A stretch of 21,568 nt of DNA from Patescibacteria group bacterium (GTDB lineage Bacteria; Patescibacteriota; Patescibacteriia; Patescibacteriales; GWC2-42-12). Location of the stretch: assembly GCA_018813805.1 (NCBI GenBank), contig JAHJAP010000090.1, positions 1 through 21,568 of the forward strand. The letters run 5' to 3'. Shown here one piece after another: positions 1-6,961 of this stretch. A program made the translations under genes and the position numbers. Within the stretch, counting starts at the first letter, position 1, and each line of letters opens with the position of its first letter. The notes below the pieces were generated by a model. It was not told the DNA's origin. It ran no database searches and worked only from the letters and a program-made list of their open reading frames with translations.

Positions 1-209
1 TAGCAATTAAATTATCCATGGTGTTTCTTGTTCGCATATAATTTATGGTAGTTATTAATTAAATAATCTTGCCACCATATTGTATGCGATCTAAAACCAA
101 AAGGTAACCCTAATTGCTGCAATTGTAACAAATATTGTCAAGATATTAAAAACATAATTATAATATTTCTTGATTTTATTGTTATTTTTGTTTAATTTTA
201 ATAATTTTT
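1..209. other. Non-coding stretch downstream of alaS
   Basis: No gene that I can support. The stretch is very AT-rich and follows the alaS stop codon on the minus strand. No clear hairpin-plus-T-run terminator is visible. On the plus strand, bases 67-195 are open after a stop and encode a short cysteine-rich string (NPNCCNCNKYC), but there is no start codon and no recognisable family. It may be the decayed end of a neighbouring gene lying outside the window. Confidence 0.4.
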
Positions 210-2003
210 TTAGTCCAATATAGCTTTAATTCTTCTAACTCCAGCGCTTGAACTTTCTTCTTTTTGAATTTTAAATCTACCTAAAATACTTGTTTGTTTA
301 ACATGAGGACCATTACAAATTTCTTTACTAAAAACATTATTATCTTGATCTTGACCAATAGTATAAACCTTAACTCTTTCTCCATATTTAGACTCAAACA
401 CGCCAATAGCGCCAATTTGTTTAGCCTGTTCTAGGGTTAATTCCTCGCAAGTAACTTTTAAATTTTGCTTAATAGCTTGATTAACTAAATCCTCAACTTG
501 TTGTAATTGCTCCTTAGTCATTTTTTCATTATATAAAAAATCAAAACGTAAACGTTCAGCAGTTATATTACTACCCCTTTGAATAACTTCTTTTCCCAAA
601 ACTTGGCGCAAAGCAGCCAAAAGCAAATGAACTGCTGTGTGATATTTAATTGTTTCTGGCAAAGCATTAATTAAACCGCCTTTAAACATACCAGCTAAAA
701 CAGTACGAGAAAGTTTTTGATGTTTAATTAATTCCTGCTTATAACCAACCTCATCAACGCTTATCCCCTTTTCTTTTGCTAATTCTTGCGTTATCTCAAT
801 AGGAAAGCCATAGGTTTGATATAAATTAAACGCAGCTATACCGTCTATTGTTTTATTATTAGTTAATTCAACAAATTTTTTAAGGCCATGTTCCAATGTT
901 TTATTAAATTTTTCTTCTTCTTTATTAAATTGAACAATAACAAAATTAATATTTTTTTGCACTTCAGGATAAATACTTGCATAATCATGAGCAACGATTT
1001 TAGCAATTTCCTTAATCCACAAAACCTGACTAATACCTAATTGTTTTCCATAACGAATGGCTCGCCTAATTAAACGACGAACAATATATCCCTGATTTGT
1101 GTTAGATGGTGTTATTGACTTATCATCAGCAATAATAAAAGCTGCTGCTTTAAGATGATCAGCAATAATACGCATTGCTTTAGTAATTTCGTTGCTAGCG
1201 TTATATTTTTTGTTTGATAAATATTCAATTTTAAAAATTATATTAGAAAATAAATCAGTTTTGTAATCATCGTTTAAATTATTTAATATAGATAATATTC
1301 TTTCTAATCCCATGCCAGTATCAACATTTCTTTGTTTTAACAATTCATATTTACCTTCAGCAATTTTATTATACTGCATAAAAACATTATTCCAAATTTC
1401 AACCCACAAAGAATTGTTACTATCAAAAACCTCTGGCACGCATTCTGAAGTGCCAACCCAATAAAATATTTCTGTGTCAGGTCCGCAAGGACCAGTTGAG
1501 TCAACAGGATTCCACCAATTATCTTTTTTGGGTAATTTAGCAATTTTTTTCTTTGAAATTTTAATTTTATTTTCCCAAATATCATAAGCTTCTTGATCAA
1601 ATAAAACATCGTTGTCGCCAGCAAAAACTGAAACAGCAATTCTATTTTTATCTAAATTTAACCATTGAGGTGAAGTTAAAAATTCCCAACTCATTGCAAT
1701 CGCTTCTTCTTTGAAATAATCACCCAAAGACCAATTACCCAACATTTCAAAAAAAGTATGATGCGTTATATCCCCAACTTCGTCAATATCATTAGTTCGT
1801 ATACATTTTTGTGCATTAGTTAAACATTTACCTGCAGGATGTTTTTCTCCAAACAAATAAGGCACCAACGGATGCATACCTGCTGTAGTAAATAAAATTG
1901 TTGGATCATTCTCAGGAATCAAAGAAGCGCTAGAAATAATTGTATGTCCTTTAGTTTTAAAAAAATCCAAATATTTTTGACGTAATTCCTTTGAAGTTAT
2001 CAT
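210..2003 (-). CDS. alaS: Alanyl-tRNA synthetase, short form
   Basis: Charges tRNA-Ala with alanine and clears mischarged tRNA; cytoplasmic. The N-terminal class II catalytic core is clear: the family start ELRQKYLDFF, then TTAGMHPLVPYL near residues 39-50 and RTNDIDEVGD near 69-78. The C-terminal third is the editing domain with its zinc/catalytic ligands: HTAVH (H455, H459) and CNGPH (C563, H567). The CxxxH site reads CNGPH, where CGGPH is commoner. The protein ends at SSSAGVRRIKAILD, so the C-Ala oligomerisation domain is absent. The middle segment jumps from FKGGL almost straight to HTAVH, so the beta-barrel part of the editing region is missing too. At 597 residues, against roughly 870 in E. 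coli, this is the compact form found in many CPR bacteria. The ATG start at 2003 gives the expected N-terminus. It lies 15 bases downstream of mnmA, probably in one transcript. Confidence 0.95.
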   Translation of the reverse strand: MITSKELRQKYLDFFKTKGHTIISSASLIPENDPTILFTTAGMHPLVPYLFGEKHPAGKCLTNAQKCIRTNDIDEVGDITHHTFFEMLGNWSLGDYFKEEAIAMSWEFLTSPQWLNLDKNRIAVSVFAGDNDVLFDQEAYDIWENKIKISKKKIAKLPKKDNWWNPVDSTGPCGPDTEIFYWVGTSECVPEVFDSNNSLWVEIWNNVFMQYNKIAEGKYELLKQRNVDTGMGLERILSILNNLNDDYKTDLFSNIIFKIEYLSNKKYNASNEITKAMRIIADHLKAAAFIIADDKSITPSNTNQGYIVRRLIRRAIRYGKQLGISQVLWIKEIAKIVAHDYASIYPEVQKNINFVIVQFNKEEEKFNKTLEHGLKKFVELTNNKTIDGIAAFNLYQTYGFPIEITQELAKEKGISVDEVGYKQELIKHQKLSRTVLAGMFKGGLINALPETIKYHTAVHLLLAALRQVLGKEVIQRGSNITAERLRFDFLYNEKMTKEQLQQVEDLVNQAIKQNLKVTCEELTLEQAKQIGAIGVFESKYGERVKVYTIGQDQDNNVFSKEICNGPHVKQTSILGRFKIQKEESSSAGVRRIKAILD

Positions 2004-2018
2004 AAAAAAATGTAAAAT

Positions 2019-3191
2019 TTATAGACTTATCACTCCCCCTCCAAGCACCTCATTGCGATTGTAAAAAACAACGCTTTGGCCAGGAGCAATAGCTCTTTGA
2101 GATTGGAAAAATTTTACTAATAAATAATTTTTACTTTTATTTTTTGTAAATAAAGTTACAATACATTTTACTGGTTTATGACCATAACGTATAACTGCAT
2201 TACATTTTAACGGAAATTTAAGTTTAATGCCAGCAACCCAACTAACATTTTTAGCAATTAACTTATTATTATATATAATTTTATCATTGCCATTATTAAC
2301 AACATATAAAACATTAGTCTTGTAATCCATTTTAGCAACATAAAATGGTCCAATACCCCCAACCTCCACGCCTTTTCTTTGACCAATAGTATAGAGAGGC
2401 AGACCATGATGATTACCAATAATTTTATTATCCAACGTTTTAATTTTACCTGGAATTAATTTTAAATGCCGTTTTAAAAATTCATTATGCTTTTTTTCAG
2501 GGATAAAACAAATTTCTTGACTTTCTTTTTTTTCTGCCACTGATAATTTAAATTTTTTAGCTAATTGCCTTACCTGTTGCTTAGTGTAATCACTCAATGG
2601 AAAAAGTAAATGTTTTAATTGTTTCTGATTTAAAGTATATAAAAAATATGATTGATCTTTATTTTTATCTTTTGCTTTATATAACTTCTGAATTACTTTT
2701 GACTTTTGACTTTCGCTTGCCACGCAGCATCCAGAATGGATTGCTTTGGGAACGATTGACTTTTTTACATAATGTCCGCTCGCAACATAATCAAAGCCTA
2801 ATTTTTTTGCCTGTTCAATTAAATAACCAAGTTTAACTAGTTTATTACATCTAACACAGGGATTTGGCGTTTTTCCTTGCTTGTATTCATGTAAAAAATT
2901 ATTTACTACTTGTTTTTTAAAATTTTTTGAAAAATTTAAAGTATATAAGGGAATGTTAATTTTATCGCAAACTCGCCTAGCATCTGTAAGAGCTTCTATT
3001 GAACAACATTTATTTTCAAAATTTTCAACGCCTTTAAAATTTTCTTTCCAAAAATGCAAAAAAATACCAACAACCTCATAACCTTTATCAACTAATAACT
3101 TCGCGGCCACTGATGAATCAACACCACCAGACATAGCCATAATAACCTTGGGTTTATTGATATTTTTATGTTTATTCCAAATTCTTTCCAT
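2019..3191 (-). CDS. mnmA: tRNA 2-thiouridylase MnmA
   Basis: Thiolates U34 of the tRNAs for Lys, Glu and Gln, using ATP and sulfur relayed from a cysteine desulfurase. The PP-loop SGGVDSS is at residues 21-27. The two catalytic cysteines are in place: C112 in NPCVRC and C228 in SQEICFIP. DKNKDQSYFLY near 175-185 and GLPLYTIGQRKGV in the second half are further signatures, and a C-terminal beta-barrel completes a full-length protein of 390 residues. Residues about 145-168 are extra compared with the usual protein. This stretch, with a GCCVASES string and a short tandem repeat in the DNA, lies between the ASGHYVKKS strand and the KDKNKDQSY motif. The ATG at 3191 is used; it lies 15 residues before the first beta strand. 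It precedes alaS closely and follows the sigma4-HARE gene, separated by a palindromic repeat. Confidence 0.95.
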   Translation of the reverse strand: MERIWNKHKNINKPKVIMAMSGGVDSSVAAKLLVDKGYEVVGIFLHFWKENFKGVENFENKCCSIEALTDARRVCDKINIPLYTLNFSKNFKKQVVNNFLHEYKQGKTPNPCVRCNKLVKLGYLIEQAKKLGFDYVASGHYVKKSIVPKAIHSGCCVASESQKSKVIQKLYKAKDKNKDQSYFLYTLNQKQLKHLLFPLSDYTKQQVRQLAKKFKLSVAEKKESQEICFIPEKKHNEFLKRHLKLIPGKIKTLDNKIIGNHHGLPLYTIGQRKGVEVGGIGPFYVAKMDYKTNVLYVVNNGNDKIIYNNKLIAKNVSWVAGIKLKFPLKCNAVIRYGHKPVKCIVTLFTKNKSKNYLLVKFFQSQRAIAPGQSVVFYNRNEVLGGGVISL

Positions 3192-3211
3192 TTTGTTGAA
3201 TCTGTCATTAA

Positions 3212-3248
3212 GAGTCTGTCACCGAATACCGTATTCGGCAACAGACCC
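3212..3248. mobile_element. 37-bp palindromic mini-element, copy 1
   Basis: A near-perfect palindrome. The left arm starts GAGTCTGTCACCGAATACC and the right arm ends GGCAACAGACCC. It is flanked by a perfect 5-bp direct repeat ATTAA (3207-3211 and 3249-3253), as expected of a transposed element with a target duplication. The right-hand ATTAA contains the stop codon of the upstream gene (TTA at 3250-3252 on the plus strand), so the element went in exactly at that gene's stop and left it intact. As RNA it would form a strong hairpin right after the stop. Confidence 0.8.
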
Positions 3249-3249
3249 A

Positions 3250-4467
3250 TTAAATAGTTTTTTTCAATTGATATTTGTTGTCACTGAGTCGTTCAAATTT
3301 ATCTTTATTCATTAAAGCTAAATTAATAGTAGTTTTTTTAACCATTCTCTTACTTAAAACTCTATCAATTATTTCATTACGACTTAAAGCACTATTAACT
3401 TGCTCTAATATTTCTTGTATAACTTCAATCACAGTTCCTTTATTATACCCCCATTCTTTCAAGCCATATAAGCCACGGCCAACTAAAATATATTTATCAT
3501 CTACAATTAATTCATTATGAACAGTAGCAGCGTTAGCTTGTTTTTCATCAAAATTAATTTGATTTATTTTATTAGCTATTTCCGCAAAATGCATTGGCTT
3601 ATTTTGGTTTTTCAAAATAAGATAAATTTTATCATTAATTGTTTTAGGATTAATTTCACGCCAATTATCTATTCCCCAATAACCAAATTTATTTTGTTCA
3701 ATATTTTGAGCAACTCGAAAAATAGAATAAATAGCTTTATTAGTATTTATTAAATCTGCTTTTTCTGAAAATAAATCATTATTTAAAATAGAAACAATGT
3801 CTATATTGTTAAACATTTTAAATTTTTCTTCACAATTTTTGTAACTACTTAATTTTTTTGTCAAATTAATTAGCTCTTCAGTTGTTAATGTTTTTTTAAT
3901 TTCCTTAATTTTTTCCAATAATTCCTCAATTAAGGGCTCTAAATGTTCTAAAGATTGAAATTTTAATTTAAATAAATTTTTAAAATATTTTAAATTTTTC
4001 ATTTCTTCAAGCTCATCAGGCAATATTTTAGAAATCAAAAAATTAAAATGGCTGCGATGAACATTAGTAGCCTTATCTTGCGCTTTGTAAAAGCCCGTTG
4101 AAATACCAACCAAACTATCAATCATGTATTCTTTTTCCATTAAACCGCCATGTTCTTCTAATAATTGAACAATAACTTTCTTTAAACCACTAACATAATT
4201 ATTTAAATTTTCTAATTGTTTTAATTTTTTAATACTAAAAGTTTCTATTTGTCTAATACGCTCACGAGTTAATTGATGAACTTGACCTATTTCTTCTAAT
4301 GTTTCTTTATTTTTGCCATGCAAACCAAAGCGCCTGATTAATACATCGCGCTCTCTGTTGTTTAATTCATTGAATAAATCACTAATTAATTCAATAACAT
4401 CCAAGCGAGATATTTCTTCAGCTTGTTGATTAACGATTATTTGATCTAATATTGATTCACTGCTCAT
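3250..4467 (-). CDS. Sigma-70 region 4 / HARE-HTH protein
   Basis: Likely a transcription-associated DNA-binding protein, not a complete sigma factor. From the ATG at 4467, residues about 34-85 are a sigma-70 region 4 helix-turn-helix (NNRERDVLIRRFGL, TLEEIGQVHQLTRERIRQIE), which in sigma factors contacts the -35 box. Regions 2 and 3, needed to open promoters, are absent. The middle (about 90-270) is helical and charged and I do not recognise it. Residues about 275-341 match a HARE-HTH winged helix (KPMHFAEIANKIN, YILVGRGLYGLKEWG), as in the RNA polymerase delta subunit, and a second winged-helix-like segment ends the protein. An upstream TTG at 4524 would add 19 hydrophobic residues from duplicated and repeat-flanking DNA, so I reject it. 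This domain pairing is known in Patescibacteria; the role is inferred. Confidence 0.8.
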   Translation of the reverse strand: MSSESILDQIIVNQQAEEISRLDVIELISDLFNELNNRERDVLIRRFGLHGKNKETLEEIGQVHQLTRERIRQIETFSIKKLKQLENLNNYVSGLKKVIVQLLEEHGGLMEKEYMIDSLVGISTGFYKAQDKATNVHRSHFNFLISKILPDELEEMKNLKYFKNLFKLKFQSLEHLEPLIEELLEKIKEIKKTLTTEELINLTKKLSSYKNCEEKFKMFNNIDIVSILNNDLFSEKADLINTNKAIYSIFRVAQNIEQNKFGYWGIDNWREINPKTINDKIYLILKNQNKPMHFAEIANKINQINFDEKQANAATVHNELIVDDKYILVGRGLYGLKEWGYNKGTVIEVIQEILEQVNSALSRNEIIDRVLSKRMVKKTTINLALMNKDKFERLSDNKYQLKKTI

Positions 4468-4507
4468 AAATATAAAATTTAAAAAGAAGGTCAATAAAAA
4501 ATTGCCC

Positions 4508-4538
4508 AAAAACCTAAATAACAAATTTCCTTATAAAG
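4508..4538. repeat. Copy of the murB 3' end
   Basis: These 31 bases match 5105-5135, the last codons of murB, at 27 of 31 positions, in the same orientation; all four differences are transitions. Read on the minus strand it would encode LYKEICYLGF where murB has LCEEICYLGF, and the match stops at the murB stop codon. The two copies bracket the repeat/IS30/maf scar. Confidence 0.7.
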
Positions 4539-4652
4539 GACCTGTTGCCGAATACCGTATTCAGGGGACTGTCGCCGAATGCTCTTTCGGATAGAAATTT
4601 TCATAATTTCAAGGAAATTTTTTACTCGAATAGAATATTCAACGACAAATCC
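4538..4652. mobile_element. Composite 115-bp palindromic element
   Basis: Long member of the same palindromic family, flanked by perfect 5-bp direct repeats ATAAA (4533-4537 and 4653-4657). The left end, GGACCTGTTGCCGAATACC, is a diverged terminal repeat. At 4565 a second left end begins (GGGACTGTCGCCGAATGC), so one element seems to sit inside another. The right end, AATATTCAACGACAAATCC, pairs with the inner left arm over about 35 imperfect positions. The interior (GATAGAAATTTTCATAA) resembles the repeat fragment at 11119-11175. Confidence 0.65.
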
Positions 4653-4704
4653 ATAAAAACATAGGATTTGCTAAGTGTCAATAATATACTATATTTTTTT
4701 ATAT

Positions 4705-4750
4705 AAGTCAAGTACAATGCTGACAAGTTCAATGATCAAGTGCAACGCCT
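4705..4750 (+). mobile_element. Probable left end of an IS30-family element
   Basis: Three direct repeats of CAAGTNCAAYG begin at 4709, 4724 and 4737, just upstream of the IS30 transposase fragment. The string TTCAATGATCAAGTGCAACG resembles the known IS30 terminus, which contains TTCAATTGGTCAACGCAAC. This is the expected place and orientation for the 5' end of the element. The outer boundary cannot be fixed because the other end is missing. Confidence 0.45.
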
Positions 4751-4786
4751 GGCAAAAATTACCGATTTAGGGCATACTAATTGATT

Positions 4787-5053
4787 ATGAAAAAATCATA
4801 CACACAATTAAGCCTAGAAGAGCGAGAAAAGCTCCATTACATGATTTGGGATAAATTACCCATCAGGGAGATGGCAAGAAGGCTGAATCGAAACCCTTCG
4901 ACTATCAGCCGGAAGATTAAAACCAAAGAACCAATGGATAAGGCTGGTACTTTTGCTGTTCAAGGTATTGGGGCAGTCATTGTTAAAAAATTAGTGCGTT
5001 ATAAAGGGTCTGTCGCCAAATACCATATTCGGTATTCGGCGACAGACCCATAA
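4787..5053 (+). pseudogene. IS30 transposase 5' fragment joined to maf remnant
   Basis: An 88-residue open frame made of three unrelated pieces. Residues 1-45 are the N-terminal helix-turn-helix of an IS30-family transposase (YTQLSLEEREK, IREMARRLNRNPSTISRKIK); the catalytic DDE domain is absent. Residues about 46-69 (KEPMDKAGTFAVQGIGAVIV) match the conserved C-terminal motif of Maf/YhdE nucleotide pyrophosphatases, whose usual form is EPMDKAGAYxIQG. The remaining residues are read through a palindromic repeat (5006-5049). Neither gene is complete, so a functional product is unlikely. It is the only plus-strand reading frame on the bacterial side. maf often sits next to mreBC in bacteria, so the shred may be what is left of the original local maf gene. 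The start is ATG 4787; a TTG at 4781 is in frame. Confidence 0.7.
5006..5049. mobile_element. 44-bp palindromic mini-element, copy 3
   Basis: Left arm GGGTCTGTCGCCAAATACC, right arm GGTATTCGGCGACAGACCC, with 6 bases between the arms. It is flanked by perfect 5-bp repeats ATAAA (5001-5005, 5050-5054). It lies between the maf shred and the end of murB and truncates the maf reading frame. Confidence 0.8.
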
Positions 5054-5102
5054 AAAGTTCGGTTTATTATAACATTTCTAAATTGCCTTGACGAAGTTTA
5101 TT

Positions 5103-6047
5103 TTAAAAACCTAAGTAGCAAATTTCCTCACAAAGTTGAATATTGTATCTTTCTTTGGCTTGTTGTTTAATAAAATTAATTAAATCAATTATATTTTGAG
5201 ACTTAGCTTGCTCATTATTTAAAATAAAGCCAGCATGTTTTTCGCTAATTTTAGCAAAACCTATTTGCTTGCCTTTTAATCCCAATTTATCAATTATCCA
5301 ACTAGCTGCTATTTTGTTTGCTTTAACCGCGCCTGCTTCTTCAGCTTGTTGCGCTAAATTTTGATTAACAGATCTTATATATTCAATAGTTAAATTTTTA
5401 AAAATACTACCTGCGCTAAAACTTTTGGGTTGTGAATTATTTCTATAAGTTAAATACTGATTAGTTAATTTTTTAATCTCAATTAATTGGCCAGCAACTA
5501 AGACTAGGCAAACTTTAGTAATAATTAAATTATTTTTTTGTTTAAAAACAGATTCACGATAATCAAATTGACATTGTTGATTACTTAAAATAAAAACAGT
5601 ATTATTCTTCATGTCATAAACTTCAACATTTTTAACAATCATTGCCATGTTGCTACCAAAAGCCCCAGCATTACCATAAACACTTCCACCAATTGTTCCT
5701 GGAATGCCCGTTGCCCATTCCAAGCCAGTTAAATTATTACCAATTGCAGCTCTAACAGCTTGTGCTAAACTAACCCCCGCATCACAAATTAATTCATTAT
5801 TATCAACTATTAAATTCGCGTTAGATAATTTAATCACCAGACCATCTACGCCTAAATCATTAATTAAAACATTACTGCCACCACCCAAAATATTTATTTT
5901 TTCTTTTTTTATTTTTGCCCAATTAACAGCTTCTATTAAATCTTCAGTACTTTTTATTTCTATAAAAAATTTAGCAGGTCCGCCAATTTTAAAAGTTGTT
6001 AATGGTGCTAAAATTTTATTTTTAATTATTTTTTTTTCATTAAACAT
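5103..6047 (-). CDS. murB: UDP-N-acetylenolpyruvoylglucosamine reductase MurB
   Basis: Reduces UDP-GlcNAc-enolpyruvate to UDP-MurNAc with NADPH and bound FAD, an early cytoplasmic step of peptidoglycan synthesis. FAD-binding motifs are visible: GGGSNVLI at residues 55-62 and GIPGTIGGSVYGNAGAFG at about 114-131. The catalytic Arg (FDYRES, R164), the proton-donating Ser (SAGSIFKN, S214) and the C-terminal Glu (about 307-308) are all present. KLGLKGKQIGFAKISEKHAG is typical of the family. At 314 residues it is the shorter form common in Gram-positives, without the E. coli-type extra domain. The ATG at 6047 lies 3 bases after the mreC stop, so the two are translated from one message. Its last 31 bases are duplicated at 4508-4538. 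Confidence 0.95.
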   Translation of the reverse strand: MFNEKKIIKNKILAPLTTFKIGGPAKFFIEIKSTEDLIEAVNWAKIKKEKINILGGGSNVLINDLGVDGLVIKLSNANLIVDNNELICDAGVSLAQAVRAAIGNNLTGLEWATGIPGTIGGSVYGNAGAFGSNMAMIVKNVEVYDMKNNTVFILSNQQCQFDYRESVFKQKNNLIITKVCLVLVAGQLIEIKKLTNQYLTYRNNSQPKSFSAGSIFKNLTIEYIRSVNQNLAQQAEEAGAVKANKIAASWIIDKLGLKGKQIGFAKISEKHAGFILNNEQAKSQNIIDLINFIKQQAKERYNIQLCEEICYLGF

Positions 6048-6050
6048 AAT

Positions 6051-6881
6051 TTATGGTAATAAAACAGCGACAATTATTAAATCATCAAAATTAATTAATG
6101 GCTCTAAAATAGAACTTTGCCATAATTCGTTATTATTTTTAACAATATCAATTACTTTGCCAATAACTAGGCCTTGTGGAATATTTTGTTCTAAACCTGA
6201 AGTAACTACTATATCACCTTTATTTATTTTTTGCGTCTGTGGAATAAACTCCATTTTAACAGTTAAACCTAATTCACCGCTAACAATACCATTGATTTTT
6301 GTTTGACCCAACAATGAACCAGCCAATTTACAATTTTGATTATTTAGCAAACAAACTTCTGATAAATTATTTTTTACTGTAACAATTTTACCAATAATTA
6401 ATCCTTGATTTTCAGAACCATAAAAATCCGAACTAACCACTGGCAATCCAGGAAATAAGCCATCATCTGACCCTTTATCAATAATAATAATTTTATTCCC
6501 CTTAACTAAATCAATAGGTTCTCCGCGAGAAATTATATTAGCCATTGCATAATGATATTGACTTTTAATCAAAAATTTTAAATTTTGCCGTAAAGCTTGA
6601 TTTTCTTCTTCTAAAATTTTCAACTTAACATTATCAATTATTGATTTATTTAATTGATTTTCTAATTGTTTAATTCTGCTAGTTAAATCACTTTTATTAA
6701 TATGCTCATTATAAGTCAAACGCAAACCAGAGCTAAAAGAATAAAAATTTCTAAATAAAGGACTAAGCCAATAACTAATTGTTGACTCAAAAGGAGATAA
6801 AATTCCAATAAAATGAAAAAAAATAAGCAGTGCAACAACTGCTCCAACTATAATATGTTTTTTAACACTAAATTTTAGCAT
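6051..6881 (-). CDS. mreC: Rod-shape protein MreC
   Basis: Extracytoplasmic scaffold of the elongasome, linking MreB to wall synthesis. From the ATG at 6881 (276 residues) it has a short basic start, one membrane helix (about residues 8-27, IIVGAVVALLIFFHF), a coiled coil (SRIKQLENQL to EEENQALRQNL) and the paired beta-barrel domains (IISRGEPIDLVKGNKIIIID, GLFPGLPVV, GDIVVTSGLEQNIPQGLVIG). An in-frame ATG at 6938 would add 19 residues, but that extension is encoded by the palindromic element at 6900-6936 and is not MreC-like, so I use 6881. There is no strong ribosome-binding site for either start. mreD is not next to it. It is followed by murB after 3 bases. Confidence 0.9.
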   Translation of the reverse strand: MLKFSVKKHIIVGAVVALLIFFHFIGILSPFESTISYWLSPLFRNFYSFSSGLRLTYNEHINKSDLTSRIKQLENQLNKSIIDNVKLKILEEENQALRQNLKFLIKSQYHYAMANIISRGEPIDLVKGNKIIIIDKGSDDGLFPGLPVVSSDFYGSENQGLIIGKIVTVKNNLSEVCLLNNQNCKLAGSLLGQTKINGIVSGELGLTVKMEFIPQTQKINKGDIVVTSGLEQNIPQGLVIGKVIDIVKNNNELWQSSILEPLINFDDLIIVAVLLP

Positions 6882-6899
6882 ACATTTTAGATCTATTAC

Positions 6900-6936
6900 G
6901 GGTCTGTCGCCGAATACCGTATTCAACGACAGACCC
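6900..6936. mobile_element. 37-bp palindromic mini-element, copy 4
   Basis: Arms GGGTCTGTCGCCGAATACC and TTCAACGACAGACCC, flanked by perfect 5-bp repeats ATTAC (6895-6899, 6937-6941). It sits in the mreB-mreC gap and supplies a false upstream start codon for mreC. As RNA it would form a hairpin within the operon. Confidence 0.85.
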
Positions 6937-6961
6937 ATTACAGAATGCTCAAAATTTTTTA

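Noticed and set aside
67..195. Plus-strand cysteine-rich open stretch (NPNCCNCNKYC)
   Set aside because: No start codon, only about 43 codons, AT-rich tail encoding a hydrophobic run, no family recognised. Could be a decayed gene end but not supportable as a gene.
1337..1639. Overlapping minus-strand frame inside alaS
   Set aside because: Shadow of alaS in another frame; no domain or own start signal.
4468..4524. N-terminal hydrophobic extension of the sigma4-HARE protein from TTG 4524
   Set aside because: It is encoded by the murB-tail copy and adjoining AT-rich DNA and starts with a rare codon; the ATG at 4467 gives a sensible soluble protein.
5704..6306. 200-codon plus-strand open frame opposite murB/mreC
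   Set aside because: It crosses two clear minus-strand genes, has no recognisable domain, and its Pro/Ser/Leu-rich translation is typical of antisense of AT-rich coding DNA.
3212..6936. CRISPR array interpretation of the repeated palindromes
   Set aside because: The copies are hundreds to thousands of bases apart, vary in length and carry target duplications; there are no regular spacers and no cas genes.
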